6,259 bases of DNA from Clostridia bacterium (GTDB lineage Bacteria; Bacillota; Clostridia; UBA1381), in assembly GCA_017521775.1 (NCBI GenBank), contig JAFXBO010000135.1:1-6259 (forward strand), read 5' to 3'. The notes beneath the pieces were generated by a model. It was not told the origin of the DNA, did no database searches, and saw nothing but the letters and a program-made list of their open reading frames with translations. Position 1 is the stretch's first letter. Every line of letters begins with the position of its first letter. The translations under genes were made by a program, and so were the position numbers. This document shows, in pieces, positions 1-6,017 of the stretch.

Positions 1-1
1 A

Positions 2-1024
2 AGAATATGTGTTGATGGGGATGAAATTTCCGACAGTGATTTAGAGCGTATTATGAAAATTGTTCAGGAAAAAGCTGAAATAATAAGGGAAGAAACAGGA
101 GATATTCCTACACAATTTGAAATATGGACTGCTGCTGCATTTTGTTATTTTAAAGAAAAGAAATGTGATTATGTTGTTTTGGAAACAGGCTTAGGTGGAG
201 AAAGGGATGCAACAAATATAATAAAAAATCCTGTTGCTTGTGTTATAACTCAGATTGCAAAAGACCACACGGAGTATCTTGGTGATACAATGTTCGAAAT
301 AGCAAATGCAAAAGCAGGAATTATTAAAGAAAGCGTTTATGGTGGCGTGACAATAACAATTCCACAGGATAAAGAAGTGCTTGAAGTTCTTGAAAATAAG
401 GCAAAGGAAAATGGCAATAGGTTTATTATTACAGAGAATGTGAATATACACAAATTCAATAAATATTACGAAGAATTTGATTATAAAGACTTAAAAAACA
501 TAAAAATCTCGTTGCTCGGAGCTCATCAGACTCAGAATGCATCCCTTGCCATAGAGGTATCAAAATATCTTGGAATTGGTGAGGAGAATATCCGAGAAGG
601 ACTTCTTAAAGCAAGAAATATCGGAAGACTGGACATAATAAAAGAGGAGCCGTTAACAATTTTTGATGGAGCTCACAATAAAAATGGAATGAGGGCATTA
701 TCTTCTTTTTTAAAGAGATGTTTTCCGAATGAGGAAATCTGCTTCATTATGGGATTTATGCGTGACAAGGATATTGACGGAGCGTTAGAGGAATTAACTA
801 AAAACGGATATGGTTATGGTAACGAGGTGTTTACTGTAAAAGTGAGTGATAATCCCCGTTCTGCTACTGCTGAGGAGTTAGCAGAAATTGTGTCAGGCCA
901 TAAATTTAACGTAACACCGTGTGACAGTATAAAAAAAGCCTTGGAATTGGCATCTGGGCTTAATAAAATTATTGTCATCTGTGGGTCTTTGTATCTGTAT
1001 AAGGATTACTTTACAATTTCCTGA
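2..1024 (+). CDS. folC: Bifunctional folylpolyglutamate synthase/dihydrofolate synthase FolC, 5' end outside window
   Basis: This cytoplasmic ATP-dependent ligase of the Mur-ligase family adds glutamate to dihydropteroate and to reduced folates. The frame is open from base 2, so the ATG at 53 is internal. The 17 residues before it (RICVDGDEISDSD...) match the conserved FolC segment preceding the central domain. About 340 codons are visible; FolC is usually about 420-440 residues, so the missing part is roughly the first 85-90 residues with the P-loop. Family motifs seen in order are ETGLGG-x-x-DATN, a DHTEYLGDT stretch followed by KAGIIK, GAHQTQNA, GRLDII, FDGAHN at the start of the C-terminal domain, and a terminal CGSLYLYKDYF. 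The DATN motif is preceded by ER where many homologues have RL; the family varies at this point. No terminator hairpin follows the stop, so readthrough into the next gene is possible. The identification is firm; whether both synthase activities are present cannot be judged from the fragment. Confidence 0.95.
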   Translation, partial: RICVDGDEISDSDLERIMKIVQEKAEIIREETGDIPTQFEIWTAAAFCYFKEKKCDYVVLETGLGGERDATNIIKNPVACVITQIAKDHTEYLGDTMFEIANAKAGIIKESVYGGVTITIPQDKEVLEVLENKAKENGNRFIITENVNIHKFNKYYEEFDYKDLKNIKISLLGAHQTQNASLAIEVSKYLGIGEENIREGLLKARNIGRLDIIKEEPLTIFDGAHNKNGMRALSSFLKRCFPNEEICFIMGFMRDKDIDGALEELTKNGYGYGNEVFTVKVSDNPRSATAEELAEIVSGHKFNVTPCDSIKKALELASGLNKIIVICGSLYLYKDYFTIS

Positions 1025-1041
1025 CAAACCACATCCCAAGA

Positions 1042-1070
1042 TTGACAACACAACCCCAAAATGATAAAAT
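1042..1070 (+). promoter_or_regulatory. Strong sigma-A-type promoter of the TPR-rsgA-rpe-thiN operon
   Basis: A perfect TTGACA -35 element (1042-1047) is followed after exactly 17 bp by a TAAAAT -10 (1065-1070). A TG one base upstream of the -10 (1062-1063) makes it an extended -10. The predicted start is near 1077, giving a leader of about 26 nt before the ATG at 1103. It lies in the 78-bp gap after folC and would give the downstream four genes their own transcription. No operator-like repeat is obvious around it. Confidence 0.8.
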
Positions 1071-1102
1071 AAATATACAAAAAATTGCCAGAGGAAATGT
1101 AA

Positions 1103-2497
1103 ATGTTTAAAGATATTTTATCAAAATTTAAAAAAAGTCCCAAAGTGGATGAAGATAATATAAAGGAAGAAAAAACAACAGAACTTGACTATAAAATAAG
1201 ATACGCAGTTGAGCATGATATACTTCCAAATAGAATTAACTATGAGCCGATATATATAATAACCTCAATAATTGCAGAAAAGGGAACATTTCTCAATAGA
1301 TACTATCATACACTTTATGCCCAGCATAAAATGCAGTCACCATACAGCTTTTTGGAATTTCTTGTGTATGCACCTTTAGAACTTGCAGGGGCAATTGTAT
1401 TAAGAATTGATATGCCAAAAAAGAATTTAGAGAAAAATTTATGCGAGCGAATTTATCTGGTATATAACAAGAATTACACAAAGCATTTGTATATCACAGT
1501 TGAATGTGGAAATAAAATGTGTATGTGGGCAGATGGCGAATTTGAGGAGATTAATGTTATAACCGATAATGAACTTGAAACTATTGAAAGTATTATAATT
1601 GAGGAAGAGATTTTTGAAGAAAAGTATACCGATGTTTTAGATGGGCTGGTAAGTGGTGAAAAAGTCACAGAACAGTTGTTGACTGATAATGAAGAAATTC
1701 TAAAGCATTCTCAAAGTTTTTTACAAACTCTTATAAAGGTGCAGGGTTTAAAACAGGAGAATAAAAGAGATGAAGCAACAAGACTTTTAAAAGATATTAT
1801 CAAAAAGGAAACTGCCAAATATGAAGATACCGATTTAGTTGAATACAAAAGCTTTAGAAACAGCTTTGAGATGTTGTTATATGCAAATCTTTATCATCCT
1901 TATAATTTCCAAAAGCAGGAGAAAAAACAAATTGCTTTAACTCAGGTTGATTTATCAGGTGCATATTTTATGTATGGTGGTATGATGCTTGAGCAAAAAC
2001 AATATGACAAAGCACTGGACATATTATGGAAGGGATATGAACTAAACCCTGTAAATGTTTCGATTATGTTTGCCATTGCAGATGCATATAAGGGAAAGAA
2101 CTATTTGAAATCTTATATATCAGTTATACGAAAGGCACATTCGTGTGCAGTAAAAAAAGCAGATATTTCAAGAATTTACAGAAATTATGCTTATTATTAC
2201 ACACAGATAAAGGACTATGACTCTGCTTTTTCATTGATTTATGCTGCAAAATATTTTGACGCACAAGGTTTTTCAACAGCATTAAGGGAGATTGAGCACT
2301 TATCACAGAAAACTTTTGATGAGCCAACCATTGAGGAATTAAAGAAAACTTTAAATGACCTCAATATTTCATGGGGTGCTAAGGAGTTAACCGTAAGTGT
2401 CATAAGCTTGCTGGACAAGGAGTTTATGCATAGCCAGAATCAGCAAGGGATTAAAATGTGTGCTGAATTAAAAAAAGAAATATCATTTGAAAATTAA
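1103..2497 (+). CDS. TPR-containing cytoplasmic protein of unknown function
   Basis: I do not recognise a named family for this 464-residue protein. It has no signal peptide or membrane segment and is probably cytoplasmic. A lysine-rich, charged first 28 residues look disordered. Residues about 28-150 look like a mixed alpha/beta domain, including a strand-like LYITVECG stretch (about 126-135) and WADGEFEEI. A very acidic helix follows at about 155-178. The C-terminal half is helical with at least one convincing TPR at about 284-317 (AYFMYGGMMLEQKQYDKALD, ending in LNP) and two weaker TPR-like helix pairs at about 318-351 and 355-386. TPRs normally mediate protein-protein contacts, so a scaffold or adaptor role is an inference. 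The ATG at 1103 has a GAGG ribosome-binding site at 1091-1094, 8 nt upstream. It is the first gene after the promoter at 1042-1070 and lies directly before rsgA, where many Firmicutes have the prkC kinase. It has no kinase motifs. Confidence 0.8.
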   Translation: MFKDILSKFKKSPKVDEDNIKEEKTTELDYKIRYAVEHDILPNRINYEPIYIITSIIAEKGTFLNRYYHTLYAQHKMQSPYSFLEFLVYAPLELAGAIVLRIDMPKKNLEKNLCERIYLVYNKNYTKHLYITVECGNKMCMWADGEFEEINVITDNELETIESIIIEEEIFEEKYTDVLDGLVSGEKVTEQLLTDNEEILKHSQSFLQTLIKVQGLKQENKRDEATRLLKDIIKKETAKYEDTDLVEYKSFRNSFEMLLYANLYHPYNFQKQEKKQIALTQVDLSGAYFMYGGMMLEQKQYDKALDILWKGYELNPVNVSIMFAIADAYKGKNYLKSYISVIRKAHSCAVKKADISRIYRNYAYYYTQIKDYDSAFSLIYAAKYFDAQGFSTALREIEHLSQKTFDEPTIEELKKTLNDLNISWGAKELTVSVISLLDKEFMHSQNQQGIKMCAELKKEISFEN

Positions 2498-2500
2498 AAT

Positions 2501-2519
2501 AGGAGATGAAGTCTGTTTG
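2501..2519 (+). promoter_or_regulatory. Ribosome-binding site that decides the rsgA start (TTG at 2517)
   Basis: AGGAG at 2501-2505 is the only good Shine-Dalgarno sequence near the beginning of rsgA, and it precedes an in-frame TTG at 2517-2519. The spacing is about 11 nt from the AGGAG core, slightly long. A more upstream in-frame TTG at 2487 has only an A-rich stretch before it. The ATG at 2506 is in another frame and closes within 8 codons. Confidence 0.6.
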
Positions 2520-3383
2520 CAGGGAATAATTTTTAAGGGAATTGGTGGATTTTACTATATCAAGGCAGAAAATGGCGTAGTTTATGAATGTAAGGCAAGA
2601 GGGATTTTCAGAAAAGAAAAAATAAAGCCTATGATTGGAGATAGAGTCGAGATTGAGATTATTGATGAAAAGCACGGAAACATTTCAAAAATAATGCCAA
2701 GAACATCAGAACTCATAAGACCTCCTGTTTCAAACATTGACTTACTTATAGTTGTTGTTGCCACTATTAACCCAAACCCTGATTTTTATTTTCTTGATAA
2801 GCTTTTGGTTATGGCAGAAGCAAGAGGCATAAAGCCAGCAATATGCATTAACAAAACAGACATTTCTTCATCTCAAGAAATAAAACAAATCTATAAAAAC
2901 ACCAAATATCCGATTTTTGAAACTTCTGCAAAAAATAATAGTATTCCAGATGAATTATACGATTATCTTAAAGGAAAGACAACTGCATTTGCAGGACTTT
3001 CGGGTGTCGGTAAATCAAGTCTTTTAAGTCTTTTGGTGGGGGATGAACTGGAAACAGGAGAAATAAGCGATAAAATTCAAAGAGGAAAGCATACGACAAG
3101 ACATGTTGAATTGTTTGAATTAAAAGATGGTGGATATGTTTTAGACACACCTGGGTTTAGTTCCTTTGAAGCAGAAATTATAAAAGTATCGGAGTTGTGT
3201 GGATATTTTCCTGAAATGTCTGAATACTTAGATGGCTGTCGGTTTAGTGGATGCGCGCATATTAATGAGCCTGATTGCAGGGTTAAAGATGCAGTTAATG
3301 ATGGTTTTATCTCAAAATCGAGATACGAAAGCTATGTAAAAATGTATGATATTTTAAAACAGGTTAAACAGTGGGAATTATAG
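2517..3383 (+). CDS. rsgA: Ribosome small-subunit-dependent GTPase RsgA (YjeQ/CpgA)
   Basis: RsgA is a circularly permuted GTPase that binds the immature 30S subunit and uses GTP hydrolysis to drive late maturation. From the TTG at 2517 the protein is 288 residues, typical for the family. An N-terminal OB fold starts with GIIFKGIGGFYY. The permuted G motifs follow: G4 NKTD (112-115), P-loop GLSGVGKSS (160-168), G2-region TTRHVE (193-198) and G3 DTPGF (210-214). The zinc site is C241-x4-C246-x-H248-x5-C254, followed by a helical tail. I prefer TTG 2517 because the resulting N-terminus (MQG-x-I-x-KGIGGFYY) matches homologues and follows AGGAG. The alternative TTG at 2487 adds ten residues and would overlap the TPR gene by 11 bp. 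Its neighbours rpe and thiN form the standard Firmicute cluster with rsgA. All catalytic motifs are intact. Confidence 0.96.
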   Translation: MQGIIFKGIGGFYYIKAENGVVYECKARGIFRKEKIKPMIGDRVEIEIIDEKHGNISKIMPRTSELIRPPVSNIDLLIVVVATINPNPDFYFLDKLLVMAEARGIKPAICINKTDISSSQEIKQIYKNTKYPIFETSAKNNSIPDELYDYLKGKTTAFAGLSGVGKSSLLSLLVGDELETGEISDKIQRGKHTTRHVELFELKDGGYVLDTPGFSSFEAEIIKVSELCGYFPEMSEYLDGCRFSGCAHINEPDCRVKDAVNDGFISKSRYESYVKMYDILKQVKQWEL

Positions 3384-3396
3384 AAAGGAAAAAATT

Positions 3397-4038
3397 ATGA
3401 TATTATCACCATCAATTTTATCAGCAGATTTTTCTAAATTAGGAGAATGTGTAAAAAAGACAGAGGATGCAGGTGCAAAATGGTTGCACATTGATGTTAT
3501 GGACGGAATATTTGTTCCCAACATCAGTTTTGGAGCGTGTGTATATAAGTCAATAAGAGAGCAATCCAATTTGTTTTTTGACGTTCATTTGATGATAACA
3601 GAACCACAAAGGTACATAGAAGATTTTGTTAAGGCAGGAGCAGATGGAATTACAATTCATGTTGAGGCAACAAAGAATGTGAAAGAATGTATTGAGCTTA
3701 TAAGGTCACATAATGTTAAGGTGGGACTTGCGTTAAATCCTGAAACAGACCTTGAAGAAATACTTGAATATATCCCATATGTAGATATGATTTTAGTTAT
3801 GAGTGTTCATCCTGGATATGGCGGTCAATCGTATATTGAGGATGTAAATGATAAAATAAAAAAACTAAGAGAAATAGTTGGAGAAGACTTTAATATTGAG
3901 GTTGATGGAGGAGTAAATATATCCAATATAAAAAAGGTTGTCGAACTTGGTGCAAATGTAATTGTTGCAGGCTCGGCTGTGTTTAATGGAGACATTGAAA
4001 AATCTACAAGAGCATTAATTGAGGAGTGTGACGGATAA
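3397..4038 (+). CDS. rpe: Ribulose-phosphate 3-epimerase
   Basis: This enzyme interconverts D-ribulose 5-phosphate and D-xylulose 5-phosphate in the non-oxidative pentose phosphate pathway, in the cytoplasm. The 213-residue protein is a full-length TIM barrel. Signatures in order are SPSILSADF near the start, HIDVMDGIFVPN with metal-binding His31 and Asp33, DVHLMI with His64, the phosphate-side MSVHPGYGGQ (135-144), and EVDGGV with catalytic Asp170, followed by a GANVIVAGSAVF phosphate-binding end. The HPGYGGQ segment differs mildly from the common NPGFGGQ form, but no active-site residue is missing. The ATG at 3397 has AAGGA at 3385-3389, 7 nt upstream. It starts 13 bp after rsgA and its stop shares one base with the thiN start, so it belongs to the same operon. 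No pathway partners are adjacent; the grouping with rsgA and thiN is conserved across Firmicutes rather than metabolic. Confidence 0.97.
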   Translation: MILSPSILSADFSKLGECVKKTEDAGAKWLHIDVMDGIFVPNISFGACVYKSIREQSNLFFDVHLMITEPQRYIEDFVKAGADGITIHVEATKNVKECIELIRSHNVKVGLALNPETDLEEILEYIPYVDMILVMSVHPGYGGQSYIEDVNDKIKKLREIVGEDFNIEVDGGVNISNIKKVVELGANVIVAGSAVFNGDIEKSTRALIEECDG

Positions 4039-4655
4039 TGCGTGCAGTGATTATCGGTAACGGAGCTATAACAAATTATGATATAATCAGGAAACGATTA
4101 CGAAATGATGATTATATTATCTGTGCAGACGGTGGATATAATCACACAAAAGAACTCGGAGTAAAGCCGTCGGTTGTTATTGGTGATATGGATTCAATCG
4201 GTGATAATGATTATGACGGAGAAATAATAAACCTTCCAATCCGAAAGGATTTTACAGACTCGGAGGTGTGTGTGAAATATATACTCTTAAAGCATTTTGA
4301 TGAGGTTATGATGCTTGGTTTCACAGGAAAACGACAGGATCACGCAATTTCAAACTTGCTTTTATTAAAGCAGTTTGCAGATGCCGAAACAAAAGCATAT
4401 ATAGTTGATGAAAATAATGAGATTTATTGCACAAATTCTGAAAATACTATTTATGGAAAAAAAGGTGACATTGTATCGATTATTCCAATCACAGGAAATC
4501 TATGTGGAGTCACAACAAAAGGGCTTGATTATCCTTTAAATGATGAAACTTTGATTTTTGGAGAAAGCAGGGGAGTCAGCAATATTATGACATCTGATAA
4601 GTGTACTATAAGCATTAAATCAGGCATTGGACTTATTATTAAAGCAAGAGATTAA
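4038..4655 (+). CDS. thiN: Thiamine pyrophosphokinase
   Basis: ThiN transfers pyrophosphate from ATP to thiamine, making the cofactor thiamine diphosphate in one step; transketolase of the pentose phosphate pathway uses it, a loose link to rpe next door. The 205-residue protein has the two-part family layout. The N-terminal catalytic domain shows CADGGYN (Asp31), VIGDMDS (Asp50, Asp52), RKDFTDSE (Asp71, Asp74, Glu76) and GKRQDHAISN (Arg99, Asp101, His102, Asn106). The smaller beta-rich thiamine-binding domain follows from about 140, ending with GESRGVSN. Its ATG overlaps the rpe stop in a TAATG arrangement, which suggests translational coupling. Upstream are GAGGAG (4021-4026, rather distant) and a weaker CGGA. 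No TPP riboswitch is visible nearby, so thiamine control would have to act elsewhere. The stop codon sits directly against the terminator hairpin. Confidence 0.95.
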   Translation: MRAVIIGNGAITNYDIIRKRLRNDDYIICADGGYNHTKELGVKPSVVIGDMDSIGDNDYDGEIINLPIRKDFTDSEVCVKYILLKHFDEVMMLGFTGKRQDHAISNLLLLKQFADAETKAYIVDENNEIYCTNSENTIYGKKGDIVSIIPITGNLCGVTTKGLDYPLNDETLIFGESRGVSNIMTSDKCTISIKSGIGLIIKARD

Positions 4656-4688
4656 AAAAATCCGATGTGAATTTCACATCGGATTTTT
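4656..4688. terminator. Bidirectional intrinsic terminator between convergent genes
   Basis: A perfect 15-bp inverted repeat (arms 4656-4670 and 4674-4688, 3-nt loop ATT) has a core of TCCGATGTGA and A/T flanks that serve as the U-tract on either strand. The plus strand reads TTTTT after the core; the minus strand reads seven T (complement of 4654-4660), so it may be stronger for the minus-strand gene. It fills the whole 34-bp gap between the thiN stop and the stop of the convergent gene. Confidence 0.93.
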
Positions 4689-4689
4689 A

Positions 4690-5268
4690 TTAATCATCAA
4701 GACTTTGTGGTTCGTCACTTTTTGGTGGTTCTTTTTCATTTCCCAACAACTCAAGAACTGTTTCATAGACAGTCTGTGGGTCTCTTTTAAACTCTCTTAT
4801 CATACTGTTTGCATATGATCTCGTTCCTGCATACATAGATAATTTCATAATCGGAGTATTTCCGTCATAAAGTCCCAAATCTGCCATATATTCATTTTCG
4901 TTAAGGGGAAGAAGCTCACCTACTACACTTCGTTTTATTATTTCTTCTCTGAAGAAAGGTTTAATATAGTCCTTTATTGATTGCTTTATAGAGTTTGGAA
5001 TTCTCTTTTGAAAAATTGCGTTTGCCTGCTTTCCTATTGGAAGAATTTCACAATAGGTTTGTGTGCCATCAGGAGAAAAAACTCTTATATGTCCTATTTT
5101 CTCAAGGTTATCGACTGCAATTCTGAATTCCGTAAATGGAATATTGCATTTATCCAGTACCAGAGAGGTCAACTGGTCGTGTGTCACAATTCTGTTAGCC
5201 TCATTTAAAGTATACAATATTATATATTGAATTTTAACCTGGTCTGTTATCTCTCTTTTATATATCAT
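4690..5268 (-). CDS. Winged-helix DUF4364-type protein, putative transcriptional regulator
   Basis: This 192-residue protein resembles the clostridial DUF4364 family, which has no experimentally defined role that I know of. Residues about 9-82 read as a winged helix-turn-helix: a first helix with VKIQYIILYTLNEAN, a second with THDQLTSLVLDKC, a probable recognition helix TEFRIAVDNLEKIG (46-59), then a wing (HIRVFSPDGTQTYCEILPIG). A linker helix follows, then an alpha/beta C-terminal domain (about 105-175) containing VVGELLPLNENEYMADLGLYDGN in two strands, and a Pro/Asp/Glu-rich tail of about 17 residues. DNA binding is therefore inferred from the fold, not known. The ATG (complement of 5266-5268) has GGTGA 7 nt upstream (complement of 5276-5280). 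The gene diverges from rnhB across a palindromic promoter region that it might regulate. It converges on thiN and ends at the shared terminator. Family assignment is from memory of family sequences, without a search. Confidence 0.85.
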   Translation of the reverse strand: MIYKREITDQVKIQYIILYTLNEANRIVTHDQLTSLVLDKCNIPFTEFRIAVDNLEKIGHIRVFSPDGTQTYCEILPIGKQANAIFQKRIPNSIKQSIKDYIKPFFREEIIKRSVVGELLPLNENEYMADLGLYDGNTPIMKLSMYAGTRSYANSMIREFKRDPQTVYETVLELLGNEKEPPKSDEPQSLDD

Positions 5269-5307
5269 TTTTCTATCACCAAATAATTTAAAAAATTTTT
5301 CCTATAT

Positions 5308-5316
5308 ATTATAGCA
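5308..5316 (-). promoter_or_regulatory. Extended -10 promoter element for the DUF4364-type gene
   Basis: On the minus strand, TGC TATAAT (complement of 5308-5316) mirrors the rnhB promoter exactly. The position 17 bp upstream again reads TAGCAT, a poor -35. An A/T-rich stretch at 5345-5360 lies where an UP element would be. The predicted start is near 5301, giving a leader of about 33 nt with GGTGA before the ATG. Confidence 0.6.
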
Positions 5317-5331
5317 TATTATGAAAAAAAA

Positions 5332-5340
5332 TGCTATAAT
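5332..5340 (+). promoter_or_regulatory. Extended -10 promoter element for rnhB-yraN
   Basis: TGC followed by a consensus TATAAT (5335-5340) is an extended -10 element. No good -35 is present at 16-18 bp spacing (17 bp upstream reads TAGCAT), which the extended -10 could compensate. The A/T tract AAAAATTTTT at 5291-5300 lies about 47-56 bp before the predicted start near 5347 and could act as an UP element. The leader would be about 26 nt and includes AGGTGA at 5361-5366 before the rnhB ATG. Confidence 0.65.
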
Positions 5341-5372
5341 ATAATTAAAAAAATTTAAAAAGGTGAAAAAAT

Positions 5373-6017
5373 ATGAAGATTTCAATAGAAGAAGAGCTGA
5401 AACGCCAGGAAGAAATGTGGCTTTTTGAAAAGGAAATGAAAGAAAATGGCTATAGCTTAGTTTGTGGAATTGATGAGGCAGGAAGGGGACCATTGGCAGG
5501 TCCTGTTTATGCAGCATGTGTCATTTTGCCAAAGGATTGTGTGATAAACGGAATTAATGACTCAAAAAAACTATCCGAAAAAAAGAGGGAATTGCTTTTT
5601 GATGAAATAACACAAAAAGCGCTTGACTACAATATTGCAAGTGTTGATGAGAAAATAATTGATGAGATAAATATTTTAAATGCCACACACCTTGCGATGA
5701 ATGATGCGATAGAGGGAATGAAAATAAAGCCTGATTTTGCATTGATTGATGGTAACAGCATAAAAAATATGAAAACACCACACCAGACGATAGTAAAGGG
5801 TGATGCAAAAAGCATATCCATTGCAGCTGCATCAATACTTGCAAAGGTTGCAAGAGATAGATACATTACAGAAATTTCTGATAAATATCCTCAATATGAA
5901 TTTGCAAAGCACAAGGGATATGGAACAAAGCTACATACTGATTTATTAAAGCAATACGGACCTTGTGAAATTCACAGAAGAACATTTTTAACAAAGATTT
6001 TAGGAGAGAAGCTATGA
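5373..6017 (+). CDS. rnhB: Ribonuclease HII
   Basis: RNase HII cuts the RNA strand of RNA/DNA hybrids and starts removal of single ribonucleotides misincorporated in DNA. The 214-residue protein is full length for the short form of the family. After a charged N-terminal helix (about 1-25) it shows GIDEAGRGPLAGPV with catalytic Asp34 and Glu35, NDSKKLSEKKRE (62-73), LIDGN with Asp126, and the KGDAKSISIAAASILAKVARD helix with Asp144, completing the Asp-Glu-Asp-Asp metal site. The C-terminal part has YPQYEFAKHKGYGTKLH and CEIHRRTF, both typical. The ATG at 5373 follows AGGTGA with 6 nt spacing. The gene diverges from the DUF4364-type gene and overlaps yraN by 4 bp. The rnhB-yraN pairing is common in Firmicutes, often behind ylqF, which is absent immediately upstream here. 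Confidence 0.97.
   Translation: MKISIEEELKRQEEMWLFEKEMKENGYSLVCGIDEAGRGPLAGPVYAACVILPKDCVINGINDSKKLSEKKRELLFDEITQKALDYNIASVDEKIIDEINILNATHLAMNDAIEGMKIKPDFALIDGNSIKNMKTPHQTIVKGDAKSISIAAASILAKVARDRYITEISDKYPQYEFAKHKGYGTKLHTDLLKQYGPCEIHRRTFLTKILGEKL

Larger units (their letters stand above)
5305..5343. repeat. Perfect 13-bp inverted repeat with 13-bp spacer in the divergent promoter region
   Basis: Arms TATATTATAGCAT (5305-5317) and ATGCTATAATATA (5331-5343) are exact reverse complements, separated by 13 bp (5318-5330). Centre-to-centre distance of the arms is 26 bp, between two and three helical turns. Each arm contains TGCTATAAT pointing outward, so the repeat coincides with the two promoters described separately. 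It could also serve as an operator for a dimeric regulator; that is inference. Confidence 0.85.

Noticed and set aside
53..1024. ATG at 53 as the start of folC
   Set aside because: The frame is open to the left edge and encodes conserved FolC sequence before it; no ribosome-binding site precedes 53. The gene is simply cut by the window.
1097..1102. ATG-TAA start-stop minimal ORF directly before the TPR gene's ATG
   Set aside because: It lies only 2 nt from the GAGG ribosome-binding site, too close for initiation, while ATG 1103 is at 8 nt. Chance is the simplest explanation in AT-rich DNA.
3799..3828. Variant MSVHPGYGGQ loop in Rpe as a sign of altered activity
   Set aside because: The metal and catalytic residues (His31, Asp33, His64, Asp170) are all present and this loop varies among family members; ordinary divergence is enough.
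4020..4060. TPP riboswitch controlling thiN
   Set aside because: rpe and thiN overlap by one base and the rest of the operon has only short gaps, leaving no room for a riboswitch; no THI-box-like sequence was seen in the operon leader at 1071-1102 either.
4627..4818. Small plus-strand ORF of 63 codons running over the terminator
   Set aside because: It overlaps thiN, the hairpin and the opposite-strand gene, has hydrophobic low-complexity content and no ribosome-binding site; it is a shadow of the minus-strand gene.
5305..5343. Palindrome as an intrinsic terminator
   Set aside because: The stem is nearly all A/T with a 13-nt loop, no T-run follows on the plus strand, and there is no gene ending there on either strand; both flanking genes start from it.
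5554..5866. Two long minus-strand open frames (99 and 79 codons) inside rnhB
   Set aside because: They lie antisense to a fully conserved enzyme, lack ribosome-binding sites and have composition typical of the reverse complement of coding sequence.
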